This document shows positions 1 through 9,800 of a stretch of DNA of 64,000 nucleotides, in pieces (within the stretch, counting starts at the first letter, position 1; every line of letters starts with the position of its first letter). Origin of the DNA: Pseudarthrobacter sulfonivorans (GTDB lineage Bacteria > Actinomycetota > Actinomycetes > Actinomycetales > Micrococcaceae). The stretch is taken from contig NZ_JACXBW010000002.1 of the NCBI RefSeq assembly GCF_014712225.1, positions 367,853-431,852 on the forward strand. The letters run 5' to 3'. The notes under the pieces were generated by a model. That model saw nothing but the letters and a program-made list of their open reading frames with translations, did no database searches and had not been told where the DNA came from. The position numbers were made by a program, and so were the translations under genes.

Positions 1-709
<709 letters not shown>

Positions 710-777
710 GAGCCGCCGGCGCCCACGAACCCGTCCCACTACCCGCCCCACCTACCCGCCCCACGAAGGAGACCACC

Positions 778-1122
778 ATGGCCCAGAACGACGACGAAGC
801 CCGGATTTTGGAGCAGTGGACCCACAAGCTGACCCAGGCCTTGCAGATCCTGGACCTGAAGGTGGACCAGGAGCTGATCCTTGAGCTGGCCCGGAAATCC
901 GCAGATTCCGTGACGCACGCAGCAGCCCCGATCACCGCGTTCCTGGTGGGCTACGCCGCCGCGCTCGAGGCCGGCACGGGAAGCGCCGGTTCCAAGGCAG
1001 CCTCGACGGCGTCCATCACCAAAGCGGCCGACGTCGCGTTCAGCCTCTGTGCGGACGCCCGCCAGCAGGCGAATCCCCAGCCGGAACCCGGCGCTCAAGG
1101 CTGGACGCACAGCGCGCAGTAG
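778..1122 (+). CDS. DUF6457 domain protein (molybdenum-cofactor-associated)
   Basis: A 114-residue cytoplasmic protein. The core has an acidic helix (LDLKVDQELILELARKSAD) followed by the family signature AAPITAFLVGYAAALEAG, which I recognise as DUF6457. In actinobacteria this domain also occurs attached to or beside MobA-type molybdopterin-guanine-dinucleotide proteins (family knowledge). Its convergent neighbour here, 13 nt away, is an FdhF/YdeP molybdoenzyme, which fits a role in cofactor loading or maturation; that role is inference. The ATG at 778 follows GAAGGAGACCACC, a strong ribosome binding site. No catalytic motif is visible. Confidence 0.75.
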   Translation: MAQNDDEARILEQWTHKLTQALQILDLKVDQELILELARKSADSVTHAAAPITAFLVGYAAALEAGTGSAGSKAASTASITKAADVAFSLCADARQQANPQPEPGAQGWTHSAQ

Positions 1123-1135
1123 CTCCTTCGGTGGC

Positions 1136-3463
1136 TCAGCCTGCGGCCACGGCCTCCGGCGCGTGTGCCTTGGCTGGCTCCAGCCGAACGATCACGGCCT
1201 TGGACACGGGCGTCTGGCTGCCTTCAGCCACGCTGTCCAGCGGAACAAGGACGTTGGCTTCGGGGTAATACGCGGCCGCACAGCCCGCTGCGGTGGGGTA
1301 CGAGACCACCCGGTAGTTGTGCAGCACCCGCTCCACGTTGTCCTGGTACACGCCGTGGATGTCCACGCGCTGCCCGTCGCTGAGCCCCAGCCCGGCCAGG
1401 TCCTCCGGGCTGACGAACACCACCTCGCGGCCCTTCCGGATACCGCGGTAGCGGTCGTTGTTGCCATAGATGGTGGTGTTGAACTGGTCGTGGGAACGCA
1501 TGGTCTGCAGGATCAGCGTGCCGGCCGGCCGTTCAACGTGTTCGAGCTGGTTGACCGTCAGCATGGCCTTCCCCATCGGGGTTTCGAATGTGCGCGAGTC
1601 CCGGGGACCGTTCGGCAGCACGAAGCCGCCCTTCTGCCGGATCTTCCCGTTGTAGTCCTCGCACCCGGGGACCACGCGGGAAATGTGGTCGCGGATGAGG
1701 TCGTAGTTTTTCTCGAACCCGGCCCAGTCAGCGTTGACCCGGTCACCCACCACCTTCTGGGCGAGCCTGCTGATGATGGCCACCTCGGACAGCAGCCCGG
1801 GTGCCACCGGCGGGACGGCGCCGTGTGAGCCGTGGACAGCGCAGACGGTGTCCTCCACGGACACAAACTGCGGCCCCGATTCCTGCAGGTCAATCTCGGT
1901 GCGGCCCATAGTGGGCAGAATCAGCGCCTCGGCACCGGTCACGGTGTGCGAGCGGTTGAGCTTGGTGGAGATCTGAACGGACATCTCGGTGTTTTCCATC
2001 GCAGCTATGGCTGTCTGCGTGTCCGACATGGCCCCCACGAAGTTGCCGCCCATCCCGACGAAGACCTTGATCCCGCCGTCGCGCATTTGCCTGATGGTTT
2101 CAACGGCGTCTACACCGTGTTCACGCGGCGGATCGAAGCTGAATTCCTTGCCCAGCGCGTCCAGGAACGACGGCGGCATCTGCTCCCAGATGCCCATGGT
2201 CCGGTCACCCTGGACGTTGCTGTGCCCGCGGATGGGCGAGGCGCCGGCGCCCGGCTTGCCGATGTTGCCGCGGAGCAGCAGGAGGTTGATGATCTCCTTG
2301 ATGGTGGGCACGGCCTTTTTGTGCTGCGTAATGCCCATGGCCCAGGTGATGATCACTTTCTCGGCCTTCAGGTAGCGCTCCGCCAGTTCATCGATTTCCT
2401 CGGTCCGCAGCCCGGTGGCCTCGAGGACGGCTGCCTCGTCCAGTTCGGCGAGGTGCGCCTTCAGCTCCTCCAGCCCGTGGCAGTGCTCCGCCAGGAAGGC
2501 ATGGTCCAGCACGGTGCCGGGATTCCTGGCTTCGGCGTCGAGCACGCGCTTGGAGACAGCCTGGAGGAGTGCCATGTCGCCGCCGAGCCGGATCTGCAGG
2601 AACTGATCCGCAATCTGGGTTCCGTGGCCGATGATGCCCTTGACCTTTTGCGGATTCTTGTAGCGGCGCAGCCCGGCCTCCGGCAGCGGGTTGATCGCCA
2701 CAATCTCGCCGCCGGCCTCCTTGGTCTCTTCCAGGGCGGTGAGCATCCGCGGGTGGTTGGTGCCCGGGTTCTGGCCCATGATGATGATCAGGTCCGCCTT
2801 GGCGTAGTCGTCGTAGGAGACGGTGGCTTTGCCGATCCCGATGGTCTGCCCCATGGCCCAGCCCGAGGATTCGTGGCACATGTTGGAGCAGTCCGGCAGG
2901 TTGTTGGTGCCGTACGCCCGGACGAACAACTGGTACAGGAAGGCGGCCTCGTTCGAGGTCCGGCCGCTGGTGTAGAAGGTGGCCTGGTCCGGGCTGGGCA
3001 GGGACTTCAGCTTGTCCGCGAGGATGGTGAACGCCCGGTCCCAACTGACTGGCCGGTAGTGGTCCTCACCCGCGGCCTTGTGGACCGGCGTGGTGAGGCG
3101 CCCCTGCATCCCCAGCCAATACTCGGAGCGTTCCCGGAGTTCGCTCACCGGGTGTTCGGTCCAGAATTCGGGGCCGACCAGCACCGGGGTGGCCTCCCAG
3201 GTGACCGCCTTGGCACCGTTTTCACAGAATTCAAAGGTCTTGCGGTGGTCCGGGTCGGGCCATGCGCAGCTCATGCAGTCGAAGCCGTCCTTCTGGTTCA
3301 ACGCCAGCAGGGTCTTCCCGGCCCGGCCCGCGCCCATGTGCTTCAGGGCCGGCTCCATGGAGTGGTAGACGCCGGGGACGCCGGCGGCCCAGGACTTGGG
3401 GTGGCCGGTGACCTCGATATCAGCCTCGTTGACCTCTTCAACCTTCGGGTTTTTACGCGCCAC
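1136..3463 (-). CDS. FdhF/YdeP-family molybdopterin oxidoreductase
   Basis: A 775-residue molybdopterin (bis-MGD) oxidoreductase of the FdhF/YdeP type. The N-terminal part has the short Cys motif CMSCAWPDPDH instead of the four-Cys FeS motif of respiratory formate dehydrogenases. Cofactor-binding landmarks follow: TSGRTSNEAAF, LPDCSNMCHESSG (a Cys where formate dehydrogenases have the metal-ligand Cys/Sec), IIMGQNPGTNHPR, and the RGHSNVQGDRTMG loop. The C-terminal molydop-binding domain contains TMRSHDQFNTTIYGNNDR. There is no Tat signal, so it is probably cytoplasmic. The GTG start is set by AAGGAGA 7 nt upstream. Homologues are annotated as formate dehydrogenase alpha subunits, but the substrate of YdeP proteins is not securely known. 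Confidence 0.88.
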   Translation of the reverse strand: MARKNPKVEEVNEADIEVTGHPKSWAAGVPGVYHSMEPALKHMGAGRAGKTLLALNQKDGFDCMSCAWPDPDHRKTFEFCENGAKAVTWEATPVLVGPEFWTEHPVSELRERSEYWLGMQGRLTTPVHKAAGEDHYRPVSWDRAFTILADKLKSLPSPDQATFYTSGRTSNEAAFLYQLFVRAYGTNNLPDCSNMCHESSGWAMGQTIGIGKATVSYDDYAKADLIIIMGQNPGTNHPRMLTALEETKEAGGEIVAINPLPEAGLRRYKNPQKVKGIIGHGTQIADQFLQIRLGGDMALLQAVSKRVLDAEARNPGTVLDHAFLAEHCHGLEELKAHLAELDEAAVLEATGLRTEEIDELAERYLKAEKVIITWAMGITQHKKAVPTIKEIINLLLLRGNIGKPGAGASPIRGHSNVQGDRTMGIWEQMPPSFLDALGKEFSFDPPREHGVDAVETIRQMRDGGIKVFVGMGGNFVGAMSDTQTAIAAMENTEMSVQISTKLNRSHTVTGAEALILPTMGRTEIDLQESGPQFVSVEDTVCAVHGSHGAVPPVAPGLLSEVAIISRLAQKVVGDRVNADWAGFEKNYDLIRDHISRVVPGCEDYNGKIRQKGGFVLPNGPRDSRTFETPMGKAMLTVNQLEHVERPAGTLILQTMRSHDQFNTTIYGNNDRYRGIRKGREVVFVSPEDLAGLGLSDGQRVDIHGVYQDNVERVLHNYRVVSYPTAAGCAAAYYPEANVLVPLDSVAEGSQTPVSKAVIVRLEPAKAHAPEAVAAG

Positions 3464-3695
3464 GCTGCACTCTCCTTAGTCGAACTGACACCGTCAACAC
3501 GAAAATACTCAGAATGGTACGGGTCTCTTCCACACTTGTTCAGGGCGTCCCGGAAGTCAAGGAAAGGAGCCGCCCGGCCGCGCGCAGGGAGGGGGTGTTT
3601 CAGACGGCGGACGACGGCGGGAGGCCACCTCGCGTAGGCTTGTCACCACGGCTGAAGCAAGCGGCCGCAGGACCCACCACCCCGGAGCTGCCTTC

Positions 3696-5387
3696 ATGCC
3701 CGAGAAACCTGCGCTGAGCGCGCTTGCCTCCTCCGCTTTCTCCCTCCCTCAGCTCCGCGACGGCCAGCTCGCGGGCATGTCAGCCCTGGCGGACGGCCGT
3801 GATGTCCTTGCCGTGATGCCCACCGGCTACGGCAAGTCCGCGATCTACCAGGTGGCCGCGGTCCACCTCCACCGGGAGACCGGGCACCCCGCCGTCGTGG
3901 TTTCACCGTTGATCGCGCTCCAGGAGGACCAGATCGCAGGCCTCACCGAGGCACTGGGCGAGGGCGCCGCCGTCGCGATCAACTCCGCCCACAGCGACGC
4001 GGAAGTGGAGGACGCCTGGCAAAAAGTGGAGTCGGGCATGGCCGCTTTCCTCTTCCTGGCGCCGGAGCAGCTGGCGAAGAAGAGAACCGTGGAGCGCGTC
4101 GCCGCTGCCCGCCCGGCCCTGTTTGTGGTGGATGAAGCCCACTGTGTCTCCTCCTGGGGACACGATTTCCGCCCCGATTACCTCACCCTGGGCACCGTCA
4201 GGGAACAGCTCGGCAACCCGCCCGTGGCAGCGCTGACGGCCACAGCCTCCCCACCGGTGCGGGAGGAGATCGCGGAACGGCTGGGCATGAAGGACCCGCT
4301 CGTCCTGGTTCACGGCTTCGACCGGCCCAACATCATGCTCGATGTGGTCAGGCATCACGAGGAGAAGGAAAAACGCCGCGCCGTGGTGGAGCAGGTGTTT
4401 GCCTTCGTCGACAGTAACAGCACAGGCACCGGCACGCGCCAACACGGCCTGCTGTACACCGCCACCCGCAAGGACACCGAGAAGTACGCCGCGAAACTGG
4501 TCGGGCAGGGACTTCGCGCCGAGGCGTACCACGCAGGCCGCTCCGCCGCGGACCGCGAACGCGTCCTCGAACTGTTTATGGACGACCGGCTGGATGTGGT
4601 GGTGGCAACCACGGCGTTCGGGATGGGCATCGACAAGCCCAACGTTCGGTTTGTGATCCACGCCGACATTCCCGAATCACTGGACGCCTACTACCAGGAG
4701 CTGGGCCGGTCCGGGCGGGACGGGGAGCCTGCGTCTGCCGTTCTGCACTACCGGGCCGAGGACCTGGGACTTCGGAAGTTCTTCGGCACCCACCGTCCGG
4801 ACCCGGAGGCCCTGCTTGCCGTACTCAAGGCCCTCCGCACGGCGGACGGACCTGTCTTCGCCTCGTCACTGGCCGAGCTGACCGGCTTCAGGCCGCGCCG
4901 CATGACGGGCCTCCTGAACCAGCTGCAGGAGGCGGGTGCGGTGAGCTCCGGCAAGCGCGGCGTCCGGCTCATCTCCACAGCCAAGCCGGCCGCACTGGTG
5001 CAGCGCGCCGTCGAACTGGCTGAAGCGCGGCAGCGCGTGGACGAATCGCGCCTCCAGATGATGCGCGGCTACGCCGAAACGGATGGTTGCCGGCGCCAGG
5101 TCCTGCTGGGGTATTTCGGCGAGGACCTCCCGGAGCCGTGCGGCAACTGCGATTCCTGCACCGAGGGGGCGTCGCAGCCGCAGGCTGGAAATAACGACGG
5201 CGGCGCTGCCCGCGATGTCGCAGATCTTCCCTTCCCGGTCCAGTCCTCCGTGACCCACAAGAAGTGGGGAGCCGGGCTGGTGATGCGTTATGAGGATGAC
5301 GTGATCACTGTCCTGTTTGAGCGGGAAGGCTACAAAACGCTCTCCCGCGAGGCCGTCACGAAACGAAAACTCCTGAAGCCCGCTTAG
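3696..5387 (+). CDS. recQ: RecQ-family ATP-dependent DNA helicase
   Basis: A 563-residue superfamily-2 3'-5' DNA helicase for recombination and replication-fork repair. Motif 0 is degenerate (LRDGQ near residue 22). Walker A is PTGYGKS (42-48), the DEAH box is at 146-149, followed by the RecQ aromatic loop WGHDFRPDY. Later motifs include TTAFGMGIDKPNVRFVIHAD and QELGRSGRDG. The zinc-binding RQC segment has Cys in GCRRQVLLGYFGED and CGNCDSC. There is no obvious HRDC domain. Instead the last ~45 residues (THKKWGAGLVMRYEDD onward) resemble the Tudor-like tail of UvrD/PcrA. GGAG lies 8 nt before the ATG. A 232-nt gap separates it from the divergent molybdoenzyme gene. Confidence 0.93.
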   Translation: MPEKPALSALASSAFSLPQLRDGQLAGMSALADGRDVLAVMPTGYGKSAIYQVAAVHLHRETGHPAVVVSPLIALQEDQIAGLTEALGEGAAVAINSAHSDAEVEDAWQKVESGMAAFLFLAPEQLAKKRTVERVAAARPALFVVDEAHCVSSWGHDFRPDYLTLGTVREQLGNPPVAALTATASPPVREEIAERLGMKDPLVLVHGFDRPNIMLDVVRHHEEKEKRRAVVEQVFAFVDSNSTGTGTRQHGLLYTATRKDTEKYAAKLVGQGLRAEAYHAGRSAADRERVLELFMDDRLDVVVATTAFGMGIDKPNVRFVIHADIPESLDAYYQELGRSGRDGEPASAVLHYRAEDLGLRKFFGTHRPDPEALLAVLKALRTADGPVFASSLAELTGFRPRRMTGLLNQLQEAGAVSSGKRGVRLISTAKPAALVQRAVELAEARQRVDESRLQMMRGYAETDGCRRQVLLGYFGEDLPEPCGNCDSCTEGASQPQAGNNDGGAARDVADLPFPVQSSVTHKKWGAGLVMRYEDDVITVLFEREGYKTLSREAVTKRKLLKPA

Positions 5388-5423
5388 GTACGCTGGAGGA
5401 AGACTCCGACGAAAGGCCCCAAC

Positions 5424-6620
5424 GTGGAAGTTTCCTCCCTTGTCTGGACCCTGACCATCGCGGGAATCGTTGGCCTGCTGGCTTTCGATTTCTTTTTCCA
5501 TGTGCGGAAGGCCCACACGCCCTCGCTGAAGGAGTCGGCCATCTGGTCCTCCATCTACGTGGGCATCGCCCTGATCTTCGGCCTCGGTGTGCTGATGTTT
5601 GGCGGTACCACCATGGGCACCGAATACTTCGCCGGCTACGTCACGGAGAAGGCCCTGTCCGTGGACAACCTGTTCGTCTTCCTGATCATCATGGCCAGCT
5701 TCAAGGTGCCCCGCGCGGACCAGCAAAAGGTGCTGCTGTTCGGCATTGTCTTCTCACTGATCGCCCGCACGGCCTTCATCTTCCTCGGCGCAGCCCTGAT
5801 CAACAGCTTCGCCTGGGTGTTCTACATCTTCGGCCTGATCCTGCTCATCACCGCCGGGAACCTGCTCAAACCGGATAGCCACGACGATGACAGCGAAGGC
5901 CTGGTGGTCCGGCTCGCCAAACGTTTCCTCCCGGCGTCGGCACACTACGACGGCGACAAGCTGTTCACCATGGAGAACGGCAAGCGTGTCCTGACCCCGA
6001 TGCTCCTGGTGATGGTGGCGATTGGCGGCACCGACCTCCTGTTTGCGTTGGACTCCATCCCGGCCATCTTCGGGCTGACGCAAAACGTTTTCATCGTCTT
6101 TACCGCCACCGCGTTCTCGCTGATGGGCCTGCGCCAGCTGTTCTTCCTGATTGACGGACTCCTGGACCGGCTCATCTTCCTGTCCTACGGCCTGGCGGCA
6201 ATTCTGGGCTTCATCGGCGTCAAGCTCATCCTGCACGCCTTGCACGAAAACAACCTGCCCTTCATCAACGACGGTGAGCCGGTCAACGTGGTGGAAGTCA
6301 GCACCGGCGTCTCCCTGACGGTGATCCTGGGAGTCCTGGGGGTCACCATCCTGGCCTCCATCTTCAGCCCCAAGGGCAAGGCTAAGAACGCGGTGTCCGG
6401 CGCCAGGCGGCACGCTGTTGAGTACCTTGACCTGAACTACGAAACGGACATCCTGGAGCGGGACCGGATTTTCGCGAAGATGGTCCGTGAGGAAGACCAG
6501 ATCCGGAAGTTGCCGGAGAAGTACAAGCGGCTGGTCCGCAACGAAACCGAGTTCATGGACCTCCTCCGCAGCGCCCACGCCGAGCATGACAAAGCCCAGG
6601 TCCGCGCCGCGGACTCCTAA
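5424..6620 (+). CDS. TerC/Alx-family integral membrane protein
   Basis: A 398-residue polytopic membrane protein of the TerC family, linked to manganese efflux, tellurite resistance and metal loading of exported proteins (family knowledge). About nine hydrophobic segments are visible. The family signatures are YVTEKALSVDNLFVFLIIM (acidic residues and Asn in a membrane helix) and the second-repeat motif GGTDLLFALDSIPAIFGLT, whose Asp residues are thought to bind metal. The C-terminal ~80 residues are soluble and charged (EEDQIRKLPEKYKRLVRNE). The GTG start lies 36 nt after the RecQ stop, so the two may be co-transcribed. No yybP-ykoY Mn riboswitch is recognisable upstream. Confidence 0.9.
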   Translation: MEVSSLVWTLTIAGIVGLLAFDFFFHVRKAHTPSLKESAIWSSIYVGIALIFGLGVLMFGGTTMGTEYFAGYVTEKALSVDNLFVFLIIMASFKVPRADQQKVLLFGIVFSLIARTAFIFLGAALINSFAWVFYIFGLILLITAGNLLKPDSHDDDSEGLVVRLAKRFLPASAHYDGDKLFTMENGKRVLTPMLLVMVAIGGTDLLFALDSIPAIFGLTQNVFIVFTATAFSLMGLRQLFFLIDGLLDRLIFLSYGLAAILGFIGVKLILHALHENNLPFINDGEPVNVVEVSTGVSLTVILGVLGVTILASIFSPKGKAKNAVSGARRHAVEYLDLNYETDILERDRIFAKMVREEDQIRKLPEKYKRLVRNETEFMDLLRSAHAEHDKAQVRAADS

Positions 6621-6645
6621 ATCAGCCCGCCTTAAGCAATGCGCT

Positions 6646-6675
6646 AAAGCAACGCGCCTTAAAGCAACGCGCCTT
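6646..6675. repeat. Two perfect 15-bp tandem copies
   Basis: The unit AAAGCAACGCGCCTT occurs twice head to tail directly behind terC. A degenerate further copy (CGCCTTAAGCAATGCGCT) precedes it. It is non-coding. It may be slippage in the 3' untranslated region; no function is evident. Confidence 0.8.
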
Positions 6676-6681
6676 AAACGT

Positions 6682-6733
6682 GGGGTCACTCAATGCCCTT
6701 CGGGAGGCCTCGGAGGGGCATTGAGTGGACCCC
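6682..6733. terminator. Long hairpin downstream of terC
   Basis: The arms GGGGTCACTCAATGCCC (6682-6698) and GGGCATTGAGTGGACCCC (6716-6733) pair over 17 bp with one bulged G. There is no U-tract on the + side. It is probably a transcription end or mRNA-stabilising stem for terC. Confidence 0.6.
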
Positions 6734-6814
6734 GCGTTGTCAGTCCCTGTTGATAGATTCAAATCATGGCCGGTGGAGCTTTCCTCCGGACAGGGAAATC
6801 AATGGGGAGGCCCA

Positions 6815-9800
6815 GTGTTTCTGCTCGATCCTGCCAGTGCCGTTCCAGTCGTCAGCGGTCCAGGCGTCAGCGTTCCAGGCGTCAGCGTTCCAGGCGTCAG
6901 CGTTCATCGGGGCGCGGCGCAGGACCTGGTGTTCTCCGCCAGCGATCTTGTTGCCGCCAGCGAGTGCGAATACCGTACGCTCCGCATCCTGGATGAGAAG
7001 CTGGGCCGCTCCCCCAAAGCGCAGTTTCCCGAGGATGAGATGCAGCGCCGGGCCGGGAAACTCGGTGACCGGCACGAGGAAAAGGTGCTGGCCGGCCTCA
7101 TCCAGCAGTACGGCACCTGGGATGCCGGCCGCGGTGCCGGGGTCTACTCCATTGACCGCGGCGACAACACACGCGCGGATCTTCTGGCCAAACAGGCCGA
7201 AACCGAGCTTGCCCTCCGGGCCGGGGCGGACGTCGTCTTCCAGGCCACCTTCTTCGACGGCGAGTTCCTGGGCTACGCGGACTTCATCGTCAATGAGGCC
7301 GCCGGCACCGGCAACCCCGGCCGCTACGAAGTGTGGGACACCAAGCTTGCCCGGCATGCCAAGGTGGGGGCACTTCTGCAACTGGCAGCGTACGGCGACC
7401 AACTCATCGGCATGGGCCTGGAACCCTCGCCCCGGGTAACCCTGGTCCTGGGTGCCGTGGTGGCCGGCGACTACGTCCGGAGCCACCACTCCCTGCCTGA
7501 CCTGCTGCCCGTCTTCCGCGAGCGCCGCGACCGCTTCCGCGACCTGACCGCCGCCCACCGGGAGCAGGATTCGGCGGTGCAGTGGCAGCAAACCGGCATC
7601 AGCTACTGCGGCCGGTGCAACTACTGCGCCGAGCAGGTCCAGGCCCACCGCGACCTCCTCATGGTGGGCGGCATGACCACGGTTCGGCGCAAGAAGCTCA
7701 TTGCCGAGGGCATCACCACGATCGACGCACTGGCCGACCTCCCTCCGGGAAAGGCCTCAGGTTCGGTGGTGCGGCTCCGCGACCAGGCACGGATGCAGCT
7801 GGGCCGGGACCTGCCGGACGGTTCCCGCACCTTCACCAAGGACGGCGAAGACCACACCGTCGCATTCAAGGTCCTCCCGGAGAATGCCTTGGCCGGCATT
7901 CCGGCGCCCAGCCCCGGCGACATCTTCTTCGACTTCGAGGGCGATCCGCTGTGGCAGGACCCCGCCACCAGCCAGTGGGGCCTGGAGTACCTCTTCGGCG
8001 TGGTCGAGGCACCCTCCGCTCCGGCAGGAGACAGCCCGGCAAATGACAGGCAGGAAGGCAGACCAGCTGCCAGGCGGGATGACGCCGCAGGCAACCCCGT
8101 GTTCCGGCCCTTCTGGGCGCATTCCCGTTCCGGGGAACGGCAGGCCTTCCTGGACTTCCTGGCGTACGTGGAAGAGCGCCGTGCGCGGTTTCCGGACATG
8201 CACGTCTACCACTACGCCGCCTACGAGAAATCGGCCCTCCGGAACCTGTCCGTGCGGCATCTGGCGGGCGAGGACATCGTGGACAACTGGCTCCGCGAAG
8301 GGGTGCTCGTGGATCTCTACGCCACGGCCCGGCATTCGCTCAGGATCTCCGAGCCGTCCTACTCCATCAAAAAGCTTGAGCCGTTGTACATGGGGGACAA
8401 CCTTCGCTCCGGAGACGTGAAGGACGCAGGCGCTTCCGTGGTGGCCTACGCCGCCTACTGCGCGGCCCGGGACGGCGGCGACGCCGCGGAAGCTGCGAAG
8501 ATCCTCGCCTCGATCTCCGACTACAACGAGTACGACTGCCTCTCCACTCTCCGCCTGCGGGACTGGCTGCTGGAACTGCGGGACTCTGCTCCTGCTCACG
8601 ATCCGGGCCACACCGCCGCGGGCCCGGGAACAGGGCAAACGCACGACGGCGGCGCACCGGCCCCGCTCCGGCCCGAAGTTCAAGAACCGCAGCCCACACC
8701 CGGCGAGCTCAGGCTCCAGGAGTATTTGGCGGGCCTCCCGGACACCCGGCCCTGGACGAACGACGAACGCGCCATTGCGATGGTGGCCGCGGCCACCGGG
8801 TACCACCGGCGGGAAAGGAAGCAGTTCTGGTGGGAACACTTCGACCGCACCGAAGCCGAGATCGACCTCTGGTCCGATCACCGCAACGTGTTTGTGGTGG
8901 ACACAGCGGAGGTGGTGGCCGAGTGGGCGCTGGCCAAGCCCACGGTGCGGATGCGCACGCGCACGCTCAGGCTGACCGGAACCATGAGCGAGGGCTCCGA
9001 CTTCAAGCCGGGCAGCACCTGGTGCCGGCTCTATGATTCCCCGCTCCCCGACGGCTTGGAGGATACGTCCGGAACCAGCGGCCGGGGCTTCACCTTCGGC
9101 ACCCTCGTGACAGCAGTGGAAGACCACCCCCGGATAGCCGGCCAGAGCATCATCACCATCGAGGAGAAGGAAACCGGCAAGGTCCCGGCGTACCCGCACA
9201 TCCCGGTGGCCCTCACCGAGGACCAGCCGGTCCGCACCGCCAGCATCGAAGCCGCGCTGGCGGAACTCGCGGAGGAGGTGGGGGCCGCTGTTCCGTCGCT
9301 CCCCAAGCATCCTGGCGTGGACATCCTGCGCAAGCTTCCGCCGCGCTTCCGTTCACTCCCCGGCCCCGCCCCTGTCGGAGACGGCAGCCCCGAAGCCGAC
9401 GGCGCCGGCGCGCCGGATTACGTCGGTGCGATCACTGCCTCGCTGCTGGATATCGATCATTCGTACCTCGCCGTGCAGGGCCCGCCCGGGACGGGCAAAA
9501 CATATGTGGGCTCCCACGTCATTGCCAGGCTGGTGGCCCGGGGCTGGAAAATCGGTGTGGTGGGGCAGTCGCATGCGGTAGTGGAAAACATGCTGTGCAC
9601 CGCCATCGAATCCGCCGGGGTGGATCCCGCCCGCGTGGCCAAGAAGATCGTCACCGAACACGCGGTGCCCTGGCGCCAGACGAAGGACGACGACGTCGCG
9701 GCCCTCCTCGCCTCCCCCGGCGGCGCGCTGATTGGCGGCACCGCCTGGACCCTCACCGGCAAATCAGTCCCCGCCGGATCGCTGGACCTGCTGGTGATTG

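Noticed and set aside
1832..3637. Open frame of 601 codons on the + strand
   Set aside because: Antisense shadow of the molybdoenzyme gene; no known motifs and high-GC codon bias produces such frames.
6846..6905. CRISPR-like array
   Set aside because: 15-bp units are directly adjacent with no spacers and lie in a coding frame.
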